Assembly: GCA_018240525.1 (NCBI GenBank)
Contig: JAFEFN010000012.1
Coordinates: 1-64,000, forward strand
Source: Pseudomonadota bacterium
GTDB taxonomy: Bacteria > Pseudomonadota > Gammaproteobacteria > Steroidobacterales > Steroidobacteraceae
Direction: 5' to 3'
Length of the DNA: 64,000 nt
Part shown: in pieces, positions 56,030 to 64,000 of the stretch
Layout of the letters: each line of letters begins with the position of its first letter
How positions within the stretch are numbered: position 1 is the stretch's first letter
Position numbers and translations under genes: made by a program
The notes under the pieces: generated by a model
The model's database searches: none
What the model saw: only the letters and a program-made list of their open reading frames with translations
Told to the model about the DNA's origin: nothing

Positions 56030-56270
56030 GCGATCGGTCATCTGGATGTTGATTGGGCTGTGCCTTGCGGGGGTACTCGTGAGCCTGGGCTCGGGACTGT
56101 TCCACCTCTCGCGCGGCGGCGGGGAGCAGGACTCGGCGAAGCTCGCGCGCGCCCTGACCGTGCGCATCAGCCTCTCGCTCACGCTGTTCGCGCTGCTGTT
56201 CCTCGCCTGGCGCTTGGGCTACCTGGCGCCGCATCCGCTCGGGGGCAGCGGGGCCGCGCCCACCCCCTGA
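56028..56270 (+). CDS. Twin transmembrane protein (DUF2909)
   Basis: An 80-residue protein with two hydrophobic helices (about 5-26 and 47-66) separated by a charged loop. The pattern and position between coxC and SURF1 match DUF2909 proteins of gammaproteobacterial cox clusters. The role is unknown; it may aid oxidase assembly. It is on the opposite strand from its neighbours, and its ATG overlaps the SURF1 ATG in a shared CATG (56027-56030). The promoter must lie inside SURF1 coding sequence. Confidence 0.82.
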   Translation: MRSVIWMLIGLCLAGVLVSLGSGLFHLSRGGGEQDSAKLARALTVRISLSLTLFALLFLAWRLGYLAPHPLGGSGAAPTP

Positions 56271-56295
56271 GGCGGCGCCGGGCGGCGCCCTTCGT

Positions 56296-57180
56296 TTACA
56301 GCCAGTAGACGAAGATGAACAGGCCGAGCCAGACCACGTCGACGAAGTGCCAATACCAGGCGACCGCCTCGAAGGCGAAGTGGCGCTTAGGCGTGAAGTC
56401 CCCGCGCAGCACGCGCAGCCAGATGACGGTCAGCATGATCGCGCCGATGGTCACGTGCAGGCCGTGGAAGCCGGTCAGCATGAAGAAGGTCGAGCCGTAG
56501 ATGCCGGTGGACAGGCGCAGGCCCAGTTCCCGGTAGGCCTCGCCGTACTCGTGGGCCTGGAAGCCGACGAAGGTGAAGCCGAGCAGGAAGGTCAGCGCCA
56601 GGAACAGGGCGAGCTTGCCGCGGTTGCCGGCGCGCAGCGCGTGGTGGGCGATGGTGATGGTGAGGCCGCTGGTGAGCAGGATGGCGGTGTTCAGCATGGG
56701 GATGCCGATCGCCGGGATGGTGCGGAACACCCCGTCGATGCCGCCGACGTGCGCCGGCCCGTTGGTGGGCCAGCTGGTCTCGAAGTGCGGCCAGAGCACG
56801 AAGTTGGTGAAGACCTTGACGCCCTCCCCGCCCAGCCACGGCACCGACAGCACGCGCGCGTAGAAGAGCGCGCCGAAGAAGGCGGCGAAGAACATGACCT
56901 CGGAGAAGATGAACCACATCATGCCCATGCGGAACGAGCGGTCCACCTGCATGTTGTAGGTGTTGTGGCGGCTCTCGCCGATGACCACCCCGAACCAGCC
57001 GAAGAACATGAAGGCCAGCAGCACCGCCCCGGGGATGAAGCTCCAGCCGCCCACCCAGTCGTTCAGGTAGGCGATGGCCCCCAGCATGATCGCGAACAGC
57101 GCGACCGAGCCGCGGATCGGCCACGGGCTGTCGTGCGGGATGTAGTACTGGTTGCCGTCGGGGACTTGTGGGTTGGCCAT
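56296..57180 (-). CDS. ctaE: Cytochrome c oxidase subunit III
   Basis: A 294-residue membrane subunit of the aa3-type oxidase with seven TM helices. Family motifs include HDSPWPI near the start, the FFWFGVVIGESRHNTYN loop, SEVMFFAAFFGALFYARVL, and the C-terminal TGFHGLHVTIGAIML and WYWHFVDVVWLGLFIFVYWL. It binds no metal but stabilises subunit I proton transfer. Length is normal for the longer proteobacterial forms. It follows ctaG by 41 bases in the series coxB-ctaD-small protein-ctaG-ctaE. Confidence 0.96.
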   Translation of the reverse strand: MANPQVPDGNQYYIPHDSPWPIRGSVALFAIMLGAIAYLNDWVGGWSFIPGAVLLAFMFFGWFGVVIGESRHNTYNMQVDRSFRMGMMWFIFSEVMFFAAFFGALFYARVLSVPWLGGEGVKVFTNFVLWPHFETSWPTNGPAHVGGIDGVFRTIPAIGIPMLNTAILLTSGLTITIAHHALRAGNRGKLALFLALTFLLGFTFVGFQAHEYGEAYRELGLRLSTGIYGSTFFMLTGFHGLHVTIGAIMLTVIWLRVLRGDFTPKRHFAFEAVAWYWHFVDVVWLGLFIFVYWL

Positions 57181-57221
57181 GTGTCGGGACTTTCTGTGCG
57201 GGAACTCTTGTAAGGTGCGCT

Positions 57222-57767
57222 CTACCGCGCCGTCACGCGCGAGGATTCATCGTAGAAGGTGTAGGCGAGGGTGATCAGCTCGACGTGCTCCGGCAGTGCC
57301 GGGTCGACGATGAAGCGCACCGGCATCTGCCGGGCCTCGCCCGCGGTGAACTTCTGCGGCGAGAAGCAGAAGCACTCGGTCTTGTGGAAGTACGCGGCCA
57401 CCGAGGACGGGGCGATGTTCGGCACCGCCTGCGCCACCTGGTTGCGGCCGGTCATGTTGTGGGCGAAGAACTCGGCTGTGAACAGCTGCCCGGGGTGCAC
57501 CTGCACCTTGCGAACCACCGGGCGGAACTCCCACTCCCCCGCGCTCGCCACGCTGGTCAGGAACTCCACCGTCACCGTGCGGTTCAGGTCGGGGTGCTCG
57601 CGGGCGACCGCCGCCTTGCGCTGCAGCTGCGTCTGGTCGCCGTAGCCGGTGACCGAGCACAGCACGCTGTACAGCGGCACCAGCGCGAAGCCGAACCCGA
57701 AGGCGCCGGCCGCGAAGGCGAGCAGCTTCCACAGGAGCGTGCGGTTGGCGCGCTGCCGGTCGCTCAT
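57222..57767 (-). CDS. ctaG: Cytochrome c oxidase assembly protein CtaG/Cox11
   Basis: A 181-residue protein with one N-terminal TM helix (about 14-36) and a periplasmic beta-sandwich that delivers copper to the CuB site of subunit I. The copper motif CFCF is in [13 protein letters not shown], preceded by the conserved SVAAYFHK. Length is normal (about 180-200). It overlaps the small membrane protein gene by four bases. Confidence 0.96.
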   Translation of the reverse strand: MSDRQRANRTLLWKLLAFAAGAFGFGFALVPLYSVLCSVTGYGDQTQLQRKAAVAREHPDLNRTVTVEFLTSVASAGEWEFRPVVRKVQVHPGQLFTAEFFAHNMTGRNQVAQAVPNIAPSSVAAYFHKTECFCFSPQKFTAGEARQMPVRFIVDPALPEHVELITLAYTFYDESSRVTAR

Positions 57768-57886
57768 CGGGAGCCGCGGATGAGGGTGAGCGCGATGAAC
57801 CCGAAGTAGAAGGCCGCGGCGACCGCGAGCCAGAACAGCGCGCTGCGGCGCACGCGCTGCCGCAGTGTCGGGTCCTCCTGCGCCAT
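57764..57886 (-). CDS. Cytochrome oxidase small assembly protein-like peptide
   Basis: A 40-residue protein with a basic N-terminal stretch (RQRVRRSA) and one hydrophobic helix (about 17-36, [19 protein letters not shown]). Small single-TM proteins of this type lie between ctaD and ctaG in many proteobacteria and are annotated as cytochrome oxidase small assembly proteins; their function is not firmly known. It overlaps ctaG by four bases. The start may instead be the ATG at 57901, which overlaps the ctaD stop (TGATG) and adds five residues. Confidence 0.72.
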   Translation of the reverse strand: MAQEDPTLRQRVRRSALFWLAVAAAFYFGFIALTLIRGSR

Positions 57887-57900
57887 GGCCTCAGGCCTCA

Positions 57901-59511
57901 TCAGTGCGAGGCGCCGCGCGCGATGAGGGCATCCGAGGGCGCCTCGGTCCAGGAGTGGTACGGCGGCGGCGAGGGCAGCTCCCACTCCAGCCCGTGCGCG
58001 CCCTCCCAGGCGCGGTTGCCGACCTTGGCGCCCGAGCGCACGCACTGCCAGATCAGCAGCGGGAACAGCAGCTGCGACAGGCCGAAGCCGAAGGCGCCGA
58101 TCGAGGACACCATGTTCCAGTCGGTGAACTGCACCGCGTAGTCGGGGATGCGGCGCGGCATGCCGGCGAGCCCGAGGAAGTGCTGCGGGAAGAACAGCAC
58201 GTTCACGAAGATGGTCGACAGCCAGAAGTGCCAGTTGGCGAGCCGCACGTTGTACATGTGGCCGGTCCACTTCGGCAGCCAGTAGTACACCCCGGCCATG
58301 ATGCCGAAGACCGCGCCGGGCACGAGCACGTAGTGGAAGTGCGCGACCACGAAGTAGGTGTCCTGGTACTGGTAGTCGGCCGGCACGATGGCGAGCATCA
58401 GGCCGGAGAAGCCGCCGATGGTGAACAGGAACAGGAAGGCGAGCGCGAACAGCATCGGCGGCTCGAAGGAGAGCGAGCCCTTCCACATGGTTGCGGTCCA
58501 GTTGAACACCTTCACCCCCGTGGGGATGGCGATCAGCATGGTCGAGAGCATGAAGAACAGCTGCGCGGCCAGCGGCATGCCGACCGTGAACATGTGGTGC
58601 GCCCAGACGATGAAGGACAGGAAGGCGATCGAGGCCACCGCGTACACCATCGCCTCGTAGCCGAACAGCGGCTTGCGCGAGAAGGTCGGGATGACCTCGG
58701 AGACGATGCCGAAGGCGGGCAGGATGAGGATGTACACCTCGGGGTGCCCGAAGAACCAGAAGATGTGCTGGAACATCACCGGGTCACCGCCGCCGGCGGC
58801 GGTGAAGAAGGTCGTGCCGAAGAAGTGGTCGGTGAGCAGCATGGTGACCGCACCGGCCAGCACCGGCATCACCGCGATCAGCAGGTAGGCGGTGATCAGC
58901 CACGTCCACACGAACAGCGGCATGCGCAGCAGCGTCATGCCCGGGGCGCGCATGTTCATGATCGTCACGACCACGTTGATGGCGCCGAGGATCGAGGAGG
59001 CGCCCATCATGTGGATCGAGAAGATCAGCATCGGGAAGGAGGCGCCGTTCTGCAGCACCAGCGGCGGGTACATGGTCCAGCCGCCGGCCGGGGCGCCGCC
59101 GGGGACGAACAGCGAGGACAGGAGCAGCGTGAAGGCGAACGGCAGGATCCAGAAGCTGAAGTTGTTCAGGCGCGGCAGCGCCATGTCCGGTGCGCCCACC
59201 TGCATGGGGATCATCCAGTTGGCGAGCCCGGTCCAGGCCGGCATGACCGCGCCGAAGATCATGACCAGCGCGTGCATCGTGGTCATCGAGTTGAACAGCT
59301 GCGGGTCGACGAACTGCATGCCGGGCTTGAACAGCTCCAGGCGGATGACCATCGCCATCGCCCCGCCGATGAAGAACATCGTGCAGGCGAAGACCAGGTA
59401 CATCGTGCCGATGTCCTTGTGGTTGGTCGCGTACACCCAGCGACGCCAGCCGTGCGGCTTGTGGTCGTGGCTGTCGTGGTCGTGGGCGGCGTCGAGTGCG
59501 TGGTCGGCCAT
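57901..59511 (-). CDS. ctaD: Cytochrome c oxidase subunit I
   Basis: A 536-residue catalytic subunit of an aa3-type heme-copper oxidase. It carries the low-spin heme ligand in the TTMHALVMIFGAVMP region, the active-site block HIFWFFGHPEVYILILPAFG with the CuB His and the cross-linked Tyr, and YDTYFVVAHFHYVLVPGAVFG near the high-spin heme (AHFHYV). The proton-channel motif FFGHPEVY marks it as a type A oxidase. The N-terminus is His/Asp-rich (DAAHDHDSHDHKPHG). It follows ctaC by 32 bases. About 12 TM helices are visible. Confidence 0.97.
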   Translation of the reverse strand: MADHALDAAHDHDSHDHKPHGWRRWVYATNHKDIGTMYLVFACTMFFIGGAMAMVIRLELFKPGMQFVDPQLFNSMTTMHALVMIFGAVMPAWTGLANWMIPMQVGAPDMALPRLNNFSFWILPFAFTLLLSSLFVPGGAPAGGWTMYPPLVLQNGASFPMLIFSIHMMGASSILGAINVVVTIMNMRAPGMTLLRMPLFVWTWLITAYLLIAVMPVLAGAVTMLLTDHFFGTTFFTAAGGGDPVMFQHIFWFFGHPEVYILILPAFGIVSEVIPTFSRKPLFGYEAMVYAVASIAFLSFIVWAHHMFTVGMPLAAQLFFMLSTMLIAIPTGVKVFNWTATMWKGSLSFEPPMLFALAFLFLFTIGGFSGLMLAIVPADYQYQDTYFVVAHFHYVLVPGAVFGIMAGVYYWLPKWTGHMYNVRLANWHFWLSTIFVNVLFFPQHFLGLAGMPRRIPDYAVQFTDWNMVSSIGAFGFGLSQLLFPLLIWQCVRSGAKVGNRAWEGAHGLEWELPSPPPYHSWTEAPSDALIARGASH

Positions 59512-59543
59512 TAGCGGGTTCTCTTTAGATGAATGCGGTGGGT

Positions 59544-60413
59544 TCAGGGGGCGCTGGGCGCGGCGGGGGCGGCCGCATCCGCCGGGGCGGCGGCCTGCTT
59601 CTGCGCGGCGGCCTCGGCCTTCACCCACGTCTCGTAGTCGGCCTTGGTGCGCACGTCCACGACGATCGGCATGAAGCCGTGGTCGCGGCCGCACAGCTCG
59701 GCGCACTGGCCGCGGTACAGCCCCGGCTTGTCGGTGTCCACCTTGAACCAAGCCTCGTTGACGAAGCCGGGGATGGCGTCCTTCTTCACCCCGAAGGCCG
59801 GCACCCACCAGGAATGGATGACGTCCGCGCCGGTGATCAGCAGGCGCACCTTGGTGCCGACCGGCACCACCAGCGGGTGGTCGACGTTCAGCAGGTAGTT
59901 GTCCACCGTGTTCGGGTCGATGGTCGAGTCCAGCTGCCGCGCCGCGTTGCTGGCGTGGTCGAGGTGCGAGAAGTAGGTCACGCCATCGTCCAGGTAGTCG
60001 TACTCCCAGCCCCACTGGAAGCCGGTCACCTTGATGGTGAGTTCGGTCTTGCTGGTGTCCTCGATGGCCACCAGGGTGCGCGCGGCGGGCACCGCCATGG
60101 CGACCAGGATCGCCACCGGGATGACGGTCCACACCAGCTCCACCTGGGTGTTGTGCACCAGGGTGACGTCGGCGACCGCGCCCTTGGACTTACGGAACTT
60201 CACCAGCGAGTAGATCATCACGCCGAACACCAGCACGGCGATCGCGACGCACACCCAGAAGATCAGCATGTGCAGCTCGTAGATGGTGCGGCTCATCTCC
60301 GTGACCCCTGGGGTCATGTTGAGCAGGTGCCAGCCCGAGGCGGCGTGTGCGGTCGGTCCGCAGGCAGCCGCGAGGGCCAGGGCCAGGGAGGCGAGTCGTG
60401 CGCGAATCATCAT
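59544..60413 (-). CDS. ctaC: Cytochrome c oxidase subunit II
   Basis: A 289-residue subunit with a signal peptide (about 1-25), two TM helices (about 47-71 and 92-112) and a periplasmic cupredoxin domain. The CuA ligands are all present: His200 (DVIHSWW), Cys237, Cys241, His245 and Met248 in QCAELCGRDHGFMP. It accepts electrons from cytochrome c. The C-terminal tail is Ala/Pro-rich and carries no cytochrome c domain. It is the first gene of the oxidase cluster on this strand; 76 bases of AT-richer sequence precede it. Confidence 0.97.
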   Translation of the reverse strand: MMIRARLASLALALAAACGPTAHAASGWHLLNMTPGVTEMSRTIYELHMLIFWVCVAIAVLVFGVMIYSLVKFRKSKGAVADVTLVHNTQVELVWTVIPVAILVAMAVPAARTLVAIEDTSKTELTIKVTGFQWGWEYDYLDDGVTYFSHLDHASNAARQLDSTIDPNTVDNYLLNVDHPLVVPVGTKVRLLITGADVIHSWWVPAFGVKKDAIPGFVNEAWFKVDTDKPGLYRGQCAELCGRDHGFMPIVVDVRTKADYETWVKAEAAAQKQAAAPADAAAPAAPSAP

Positions 60414-60489
60414 TAACGTGCCTTACAGCGAGGCCCCGCGGGCGGACCACGCAACTTTCAAATTTTAAGCCAACCTACAGCCGCGCCCT

Positions 60490-60981
60490 TCATCCTGCGC
60501 CTTGTCGCCAGGAGGGCGATTCGTTGACGCGGCCTATCAGCCGCTGCAACCGCACGGCCAGCCCACGTCGCTCCTCTTCCGTGAGGAAGCTGCCCAGCTC
60601 ACATCGTCGGCCGTGCGACTCAATGGTGAGTCGGCTCGGGTGCAAGCGTGCTGCGGGGCAGCGCAGTTTAACCTGCGCCCAATGCCGCGGGAACACGACC
60701 TGCGCGCATTGGCCCCGGTGGCGCGTCTCGATGCGCACGTCCGACTCGGTGACCGTGATGCTCTGGGCATGGAAACGGCGCTGCAGCGAGGCATGCAGCG
60801 CCCAGCCGAGCAGCGCCAGTTCCGCGCCGGCGAAGGGCAGCACCGGCCAGAAACCGCGCCACGCCAGGTACAGGGCGATGGCCGCGGGCGCCAGGCAGGC
60901 GAGCGCGAAGAAGCGCTGCGCCTCGCGCACGCTGAGCGAGCAGTGCGGGCGGATCTCGATGCGCAGCCGGGGCGGTTCCAC
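60490..60981 (-). CDS. DUF2244 family membrane protein
   Basis: A 163-residue protein with two adjacent hydrophobic segments (about 23-42 and 45-66), giving a hairpin in the membrane, and a cytoplasmic or periplasmic C-terminal domain (about 67-160). The pattern RIEIRPHCSLSVREAQRFFAL...FWPVLPFAGAELALLGWAL and the C-terminal ELGSFLTEEERRGLAVRLQRLI match DUF2244. Such genes are frequent next to oxidase subunit II, suggesting a link to respiration, but no function is established. It lies just upstream of ctaC on the same strand, 76 bases away. Confidence 0.82.
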   Translation of the reverse strand: MEPPRLRIEIRPHCSLSVREAQRFFALACLAPAAIALYLAWRGFWPVLPFAGAELALLGWALHASLQRRFHAQSITVTESDVRIETRHRGQCAQVVFPRHWAQVKLRCPAARLHPSRLTIESHGRRCELGSFLTEEERRGLAVRLQRLIGRVNESPSWRQGAG

Positions 60982-61010
60982 GATCGCCCGATGGTAGCGC
61001 GCGACCCCTA

Positions 61011-62588
<1,578 letters not shown>

Positions 62589-62596
<8 letters not shown>

Positions 62597-63371
62597 CGAT
62601 GAACTCCTGCACCAGCTGCGCGAAGCGCCGCGGGTGCGAGAGGAAGGGCACGTGGGCCGCCTCCCTGAACTCCACGTAGCGCCCGGCCAGGAGCGCGGCC
62701 AGGGCACGCGAGGCGCTCGGCTGGATGATCCGGTCATGGGTGCCGCCGATCACCAGGGTGGGCACGCGCAGCTGCGCGAGCGCGGCACGCACGTCGCCGT
62801 CGCGCAGCCGGGTGAGGCCGTTGGCGAGGGCCTCCGGGTGGGCCGCGCCGTGGGTGTTCTGCAGGGTGCGCAGCCGCTTGAGCACGCGCGCGGCCGTGCG
62901 CGGCGGCATGCCGCGCACCTGCAGGCTCATGAACTCGTCGATGGTGTTGATGCGCGCGAGCTCCAGGCGCTTCTGCAGGCGCCGCAGCAGCGGCGCGGCG
63001 GTGCCGTAGGGCCAGCCCGGTCCGGCCAGGAAGCGCGGCGAGGTGTTCACGAGGATGAGCTTCTCGATGGCCGCGGGCATCGCCGCGGCGAGGTCGAGCG
63101 CGACCTGGCCGCCCAGGGACCAGCCGAGCAGCGAGTAGCGCTCGGTGATGGCGGCCAGCGTCTCGTGCACGCGCCAGGTCTGCGCGGCGGGCGTGTCGCC
63201 GTGCGGGTCCCACGGGCTGCGCCCGTGGCCCGGCAGGTCGAGGCTGATGATGCGGAACCGGTCCGACAGGGCGCGCGTCAGCTCCTTCCAGACCCCGAGG
63301 TTCGCCGACCAGCCGTGCAGCAGCACCAGATCCCGGCCGCAGCCGGTGACCTGCACGTGCAGCCGGCTCAT
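62589..63371 (-). CDS. bioH: Pimeloyl-ACP methyl ester esterase BioH
   Basis: A 260-residue alpha/beta hydrolase that removes the methyl group from pimeloyl-ACP methyl ester. It has the oxyanion region LVLLHGWSANLGVW, the nucleophile elbow LLGWSLGGQVALDLA with Ser in GWSLG, the acid in IGGTHDRIIQP and the His in REAAHVPFLSHP. Length matches E. coli BioH (256). It overlaps bioF by four bases and bioC by eight. Confidence 0.94.
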
Positions 63372-64000
63372 GCCAGGACCTGCGGGTGCGCTGCGGTCGC
63401 GGCCAGGGCCGCGGCGAGGGCATCCACGAGCGCATCGACCTGCGCCTCCTCGTGGGCGGCCGACAGGGCGATGCGCAGCCGCGCGCGGCCCTGCGGCACC
63501 GTCGGCGGGCGGATGGCCACCACCAGGTAGCCGGCGGCCTGCAGCCGTGCCTGCACGGCCAGCACGGCGGCGGCGCTGCCGAGCACCACCGGCTGGATCG
63601 GCGTCGCCGAGTCCATGAGCGGCACGCCCGCGGCGAGCGCCCGGGCGCGGAACCGCGCGGTCAGTGCCCGCACGCGCTCGCGGCGCCAGCCCTCGCGGCG
63701 CACCAGCTCGAGCGCCACCCGCGAGGCGGCGGCCACCGGCTGCGGCAGCGCGGTCGTATAGATATAAGAGCGTGCCTTCTGGAGGAGGAACTCCACGAGC
63801 GCGGCCTCGCCGGCGACGAAGGCGCCGTAGGAGCCGAAGGCCTTGCCGAGCGTGCCGACCAGGACCGGCACCGCATGCGCATCCAGGCCGAAGTGCTCGA
63901 GGCTCCCGCGGCCGGTGGGCCCGATGACGCCGAGGCCGTGCGCGTCGTCGACGATGAGCCGCGCCCCGCGCGCCGCGGCGGCCTGCGCCAGGGCCGGCAG
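63368..64000 (-). CDS. bioF: 8-amino-7-oxononanoate synthase (partial, N-terminus outside window)
   Basis: The last 210 codons of a PLP-dependent enzyme that condenses pimeloyl-ACP with alanine. The visible part starts inside the conserved region with IVDDAHGLGVIGPTGRGSLEHF. The PLP-lysine block LVGTLGKAFGSYGAFVAGE and the following YIYTTALPQP are typical of BioF. The frame runs unbroken from the window edge (64000), so the apparent ATG at 63871 is internal. It is the first gene seen of the bio cluster; the start codon and about 45 percent of the protein are missing from the window. Confidence 0.95.
   Translation of the reverse strand: MPALAQAAAARGARLIVDDAHGLGVIGPTGRGSLEHFGLDAHAVPVLVGTLGKAFGSYGAFVAGEAALVEFLLQKARSYIYTTALPQPVAAASRVALELVRREGWRRERVRALTARFRARALAAGVPLMDSATPIQPVVLGSAAAVLAVQARLQAAGYLVVAIRPPTVPQGRARLRIALSAAHEEAQVDALVDALAAALAATAAHPQVLA

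Overview
This window is chromosomal DNA from a GC-rich gammaproteobacterium, and it carries the replication-origin neighbourhood. Three things point there: the dnaA-dnaN-recF-gyrB unit divergent from rpmH-rnpA-yidD-yidC-mnmE; gene orders also known from Pseudomonas-type genomes (gyrB/plsC/glyS/glyQ, coxB-ctaD-ctaG-coxC-SURF1-ctaA-ctaB, bioF-bioH-bioC-bioD, glnA-DUF4124-ntrB-ntrC); and a TonB receptor / TPR-sulfotransferase / S9 peptidase group common in Steroidobacterales, Nevskiales and Xanthomonadales relatives. The exact lineage cannot be fixed by reading alone.

Layout. 1-2435: the integrase end of a chromosomal integron, with a complete integron integrase, an attI/cassette junction and the first cassettes, separated by two near-identical 121-bp attC sites. 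2428-10430: trmL, a class 1B-type dihydroorotate dehydrogenase, a DsbA-like thioredoxin, an MscS-type channel, ntrC-ntrB, a DUF4124 protein and glnA. glnA has a sigma-54 promoter and two NtrC-type sites. 10821-14658: glyQ-glyS and a PlsC-like acyltransferase. 14666-25658: the origin region. It has four parS palindromes in and next to recF, an unusual 717-bp dnaN-recF spacer, and a 227-bp AT-richer dnaA-dnaN spacer that is the best oriC candidate.

25751-36127: mnmG-pyrF-oppA-like operon, an orphan lipoprotein, an exported alpha/beta hydrolase, a NatAB-like ABC exporter, a two-gene unit made of a CheD-like protein without its catalytic cysteine plus an HExxH protein, and a SIMPL protein. 36133-42288: trkA-trkH, uvrD and an AI-2E/PerM-type membrane protein. 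42357-49073: TonB receptor, TPR-sulfotransferase and S9 peptidase. 49057-52628: small lipoprotein, glyoxalase II-like hydrolase, a hypothetical protein, FkbM methyltransferase and pirin. 52630-60981: a cytochrome c oxidase and heme A assembly cluster. 61011-64000: bioF(partial)-bioH-bioC-bioD.

How the genes work together: the NtrBC pair and the glnA control region form a nitrogen-response circuit. The cox cluster encodes structural subunits I-III with assembly factors for CuA/CuB (CtaG, SCO-like), heme A (CtaA, CtaB) and SURF1. The bio genes supply pimeloyl-ACP and biotin. The parS cluster implies a ParABS segregation system whose parAB genes are not in the window. No tRNA, rRNA, CRISPR array or insertion sequence was seen. 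The parts most worth follow-up are the integron cassettes, the parS/oriC architecture and the CheD-like/HExxH gene pair.
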